Source: Bosea vaviloviae
GTDB lineage: Bacteria > Pseudomonadota > Alphaproteobacteria > Rhizobiales > Beijerinckiaceae
Direction of reading: 5' to 3'
DNA: 64,000 bases
NCBI RefSeq assembly: GCF_001741865.1
Contig: NZ_CP017148.1
Location: 248,001 to 312,000 of the forward strand
Shown here: one piece after another, positions 61,445 to 64,000 of the stretch
Layout of the letters: each line of letters begins with the position of its first letter
How positions within the stretch are numbered: position 1 is the first letter of the stretch
Notes under the pieces: model-generated
The model's database searches: none
Seen by the model: the letters and a program-made list of their open reading frames with translations, nothing else
What the model was told of the DNA's origin: nothing
Program-made: the position numbers and the translations under genes

Positions 61445-62163
61445 GCGATGCGACTTCCACCGAACCTGCAGCAAAGCTCGATCCTCGCTATTTCGCGGAT
61501 GGCATCACCTGGGAGCACGATCTCGCGCGCCGCAACCGCAATTCCCGCGCGATCGCCTGGATCGTCGCGACGATCATGACCATCGTCGCGCTCGCCTCGC
61601 TCGGCACGCTCGCCTTGCTCGTGCCGCTCAAGACCTACGAGCCCTATATGGTCGTCGTCGACAAGACGACCGGTTTCGTCGAGGTCAAGCGCCCGATGGC
61701 CGAGGGCCCCTTGAGCCAAGACGAGGCGGTCACGACCTTCAACGTCGTGCGCTACGTGAAAGCACGCGAGACCTACGACCCCAAGGCATTGAAGGACAAC
61801 TTTGACCTCGCGCAGTTGCTGGCGACTGGCGACGCCGCGCGCGAGCTCACCGAGATCTATTCGCCGGCCAACCCGCAGAACCCCGTCAGATTGCTCGGCG
61901 CCAATACGATCATCTCGGTCGCGATCAAGTCGGTGACTTTCCCAAACAACCGCACCGCGCTGGTGCGCTTTTCGACCGAGGAGAAGTCGGCCACCTCGAT
62001 CACGACGCGCAACTGGGTCTCCCTGCTGCGCTTCCGGTACACGGCGTCGCCAATGCGCAACGAGTACCGTTTCGACAATCCCCTCGGCTTCCAGGCACTC
62101 GAATACCGTCGTGATCAGGAGACCGCGCCGTCGCCCGGGACAGTCGGTTCGCCGCGGTCATGA
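61441..62163 (+). CDS. virB8: VirB8-like inner-membrane scaffold protein
   Basis: 240 residues from the ATG at 61441; the frame is open upstream within virB6. A short cytosolic part ending FADGITWEHDLARRNRNSRA is followed by one transmembrane helix (IVATIMTIVALASLGTLALL). The periplasmic NTF2-like domain follows, with ETYDPKALKDNFDLAQLLAT and VRFSTEEKSATSITTRNWVS. It bridges the channel. Overlaps both neighbours by 4 bp. Confidence 0.9.
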   Translation: MSDATSTEPAAKLDPRYFADGITWEHDLARRNRNSRAIAWIVATIMTIVALASLGTLALLVPLKTYEPYMVVVDKTTGFVEVKRPMAEGPLSQDEAVTTFNVVRYVKARETYDPKALKDNFDLAQLLATGDAARELTEIYSPANPQNPVRLLGANTIISVAIKSVTFPNNRTALVRFSTEEKSATSITTRNWVSLLRFRYTASPMRNEYRFDNPLGFQALEYRRDQETAPSPGTVGSPRS

Positions 62164-62969
62164 TTGGTTCGCGTTTCACCTCGCGCGGCGTCCTGGCCGC
62201 GATCTGGCTCGCGGCGTCATTTGCGCCAGCCTGGTCAGAGGCCGTGCCGGCGCCCGGCCGGACCGATCCGCGCATTCGCGACATCGTCTACAACCGCGAC
62301 AACGTCACGGCGATCGACGCGACCTATGGCACCTCGACCATGATCGTCTTCCAGGACAGCGAGAAGATCGAGACCTTGGCCATCGGCGACTCGATTGCCT
62401 GGAAGGTCGAGCCCAATCGCAAGGGCAACATCATCTTCCTGAAGCCGGTCGAGAAGAACGCGCAGTCGAACCTCAACATCGTCACCGACAAGCGGGTCTA
62501 TTCCTTCGCACTGCGCTCCAACGAGCGACCACCGAAAGGTCAGCTCTACACCGTCCGTTTCCGCTTCCCCGACGACGAGGCCGATGCGCGCCTGCTCTCA
62601 GCCGCAAAGGAGCGCGCCGCCAACCCAAACCTCAAGGATCTGAACATCGCCAATGCCAACAGCGACTATGCCTATAAGGGCTCATCGGTGAACAAGCCGC
62701 TCGCCGTCTTTGACGATGGTACCAAAACCTGGTTCCGGTTCGAGGGGGAGACGCCGGCGATCTACAGCGTCGATGGCGAGCGCAACGAGGCCCTGGTCAA
62801 TCATCGCACCGAAGGGCCGTTCGTCGTCGTCGACAAGGTCGCCTCGCAATGGACGCTGCGCAATGGCCAGGAATCGACCTGCCTGTTCAATCGCCGCACC
62901 AGCAACCTTCGAGAGCCGACCGGCCTCGAGCCCTATGCGCCACAGCGGACCGGCCAGGCCAAGCGCTGA
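62160..62969 (+). CDS. virB9: VirB9-like outer-complex protein
   Basis: 269 residues. Signal peptide (AAIWLAASFAPAWS), then the VirB9/TrbG N-terminal domain (DPRIRDIVYNRDNVTAIDAT, GDSIAWKVEPNRKGNIIFLK). The C-terminal domain has YAYKGSSVNKPLAVFDDGTK and TWFRFEGETPAIYSVD. It forms the outer-membrane core with VirB7 and VirB10. Confidence 0.95.
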   Translation: MIGSRFTSRGVLAAIWLAASFAPAWSEAVPAPGRTDPRIRDIVYNRDNVTAIDATYGTSTMIVFQDSEKIETLAIGDSIAWKVEPNRKGNIIFLKPVEKNAQSNLNIVTDKRVYSFALRSNERPPKGQLYTVRFRFPDDEADARLLSAAKERAANPNLKDLNIANANSDYAYKGSSVNKPLAVFDDGTKTWFRFEGETPAIYSVDGERNEALVNHRTEGPFVVVDKVASQWTLRNGQESTCLFNRRTSNLREPTGLEPYAPQRTGQAKR

Positions 62970-62981
62970 AGGGGAGGGGAC

Positions 62982-64000
62982 ATGCCCAGACCGGAAGAGT
63001 ATCGCTCGATCGAACTGGAGGCCGCGGCCGCCACGGCCGTGGCGCGGTCGCCGACCGCGCTCGGCAATCTGCTGAAAATCGGCGTTCCCGTCGGAGCCTT
63101 GCTCCTGGCCGGCTGGATGATCTCGTCCTCCTTCCGGCAGAGTCCCAAAAACATGACCGCACCGGACACCGAGGAATTCCGGACGACGCAGTTTCCAGCA
63201 CCCTCGCTCGAGACGCCACGGCCCCAGACCGGGCAGGGCACGATCGTGATCCCGGCGGCGCCAGAAACGCCGGAGCCCTCGATCCCGCCTCCGCCGGTCG
63301 CCCCACCACAGGCCCTGCCAGCGCCACCGGCCCCAGAGTTTTTGGCACCGCCTACCATCGCCAATGACGACGAGGCCCGTCGCCTCTCGGAACTGGAGCG
63401 GCTGCGGCTCGAGGAAGAACGCCGAAAGTGGGAGCGGCTGCGCGCGCCGCAGGTCATCACCGATGCAAGCGGCAGTGCCGCCTCGGGTCCTTCGCCGGAT
63501 GGCAGTGCCGGGCGCTCGGGCGGTGACCAGGAAACCGACCCCAACCGGCGCTTTCTGGCTTCCGTCGCCAGCGCCAGTGTCGAAACCGCGAAGGCGACGA
63601 AGAACGACCGGATCGACGCGCTGATCGCTCAAGGGACGACTATTCGTGGCGTGCTGGAAACCGCCGTGCAGAGCGATCTGCCGGGCATGGTGCGCGCCGT
63701 CACGGCCGAGAATGTCTGGTCGTTCGATGGCCGCCGCGTCCTGATCCCGGCCGGGAGCCGCCTTGTCGGAGAATACAAGTCCGGCATGGCGCAGGGTCAG
63801 ACCCGCGTCTTCATCGTCTGGACGCGGCTTTTGCGCTCCGACGGCGTCTCGGTTGAGCTCGGCTCCAATGGGGCCGACGAACTGGGGCGCGCCGGCAACT
63901 CCGGCTATGTCGACAACCACTACCTCGAACGCTTCGGTGCTGCGGTCGTCCTGAGCCTGGTCGGCGGGGTGTCCCAGTTCTTGAGCGGATACGGCCAGTC
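62982..64000 (+). CDS. virB10: VirB10-like energy-sensing core protein (runs off window)
   Basis: About 339 codons from the ATG at 62982, preceded by GGGGAGGGG, are inside the window. One transmembrane helix (IGVPVGALLLAGWMISSSF) is followed by a long proline-rich spacer (ETPEPSIPPPPVAPPQALPA) and a charged coiled segment. The TrbI/VirB10 beta-barrel then begins (LIAQGTTIRGVLETAVQSDL, VLIPAGSRLVGEYKSG, RVFIVWTRLLRSDGVSVEL, VGGVSQFLSGYGQ). The end and any virB11/virD4 are outside. A long reverse-strand frame over it is a shadow. Confidence 0.95.
   Translation, partial: MPRPEEYRSIELEAAAATAVARSPTALGNLLKIGVPVGALLLAGWMISSSFRQSPKNMTAPDTEEFRTTQFPAPSLETPRPQTGQGTIVIPAAPETPEPSIPPPPVAPPQALPAPPAPEFLAPPTIANDDEARRLSELERLRLEEERRKWERLRAPQVITDASGSAASGPSPDGSAGRSGGDQETDPNRRFLASVASASVETAKATKNDRIDALIAQGTTIRGVLETAVQSDLPGMVRAVTAENVWSFDGRRVLIPAGSRLVGEYKSGMAQGQTRVFIVWTRLLRSDGVSVELGSNGADELGRAGNSGYVDNHYLERFGAAVVLSLVGGVSQFLSGYGQ

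Noticed and set aside
62682..63920. 412-codon reverse frame
   Set aside because: Opposite virB9/virB10, both with clear motifs; Gly/Arg-rich shadow.
1..64000. tRNA or rRNA genes
   Set aside because: No tRNA-like cloverleaf with conserved T-loop sequence and no rRNA sequence was noticed; a dedicated scan would be needed to exclude a tRNA fragment.

Overview
The window is a segment of a conjugative repABC-type plasmid (or chromid) from an alphaproteobacterium, most likely Hyphomicrobiales/Rhizobiales. This rests on a complete repABC replicon with its counter-transcribed RNA and two GTT-N4-GC-N4-AAC palindromes, a TraR/TraI-like quorum-sensing pair with a lux/tra box, rhizobial plasmid families (DUF1403, DUF1612/RHE_PE00001) and the high GC of the backbone. 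Species cannot be read from the sequence.

Layout. Bases 1-2,100 are insertion-sequence debris: an IS110 start running off the edge, a frameshifted IS1182/IS5-like N-terminus, a fragment of an SbcD/YhaO-like phosphoesterase and a 5'-truncated IS66 transposase. Bases 2,250-23,130 are a defence and toxin-antitoxin island: a CoiA/DUF6035-like protein, an AbiEi/AbiEii pair with two palindromic operators, a Hachiman-like HamA/HamB pair, a zinc-ribbon orphan, a helicase remnant, an AddB/AddA-like helicase-nuclease pair, a four-gene ubiquitin-like conjugation operon (E1, JAB peptidase, E2, multi-ubiquitin; Bil/Bub type), an Xre-RES module and a HigB/HigA-like module.

Bases 24,312-40,989 are one Tn7/Tn5053-like (TniA-TniB-TniQ) transposon. 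It has matching inverted ends (TGTCGCTTT...) and a 5-bp CTCGG duplication, and it splits a DUF1612 gene whose two halves rejoin in frame if the element is removed. Its cargo is an AT-richer, eight-gene, apparently biosynthetic or tailoring locus (methyltransferase, degenerate 2-hydroxyacid dehydrogenase, histidine phosphatase, HprK-like P-loop protein, MFS exporter, nucleotidyltransferase, DUF1611/DgcN-like protein, dienelactone hydrolase). I cannot assign this locus to a described system. Next to it is a ScpB-like/DUF1403/tyrosine-recombinase module.

Bases 41,000-50,040 are plasmid backbone: a second tyrosine recombinase, small unknown genes, repC-repB-repA and the luxR/luxI pair. Both tyrosine recombinases have a perfect inverted repeat with a 7-bp spacer just upstream, laid out like a lox or Xer site. 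Bases 50,045-64,000 are a conjugative VirB-type type IV secretion locus: a leftward operon of seven exported proteins, among them two paralogous pairs, and a rightward, tightly overlapping virB1-B2-B3-B4-x-B5-x-B7-B6-B8-B9-B10 operon that runs off the window in virB10.

The backbone genes would maintain the plasmid (RepABC), time its transfer by acyl-homoserine lactone (TraR/TraI) and move it (VirB). The left island would protect the plasmid or host and enforce retention. The transposon has added a metabolic or peptide-tailoring cargo.
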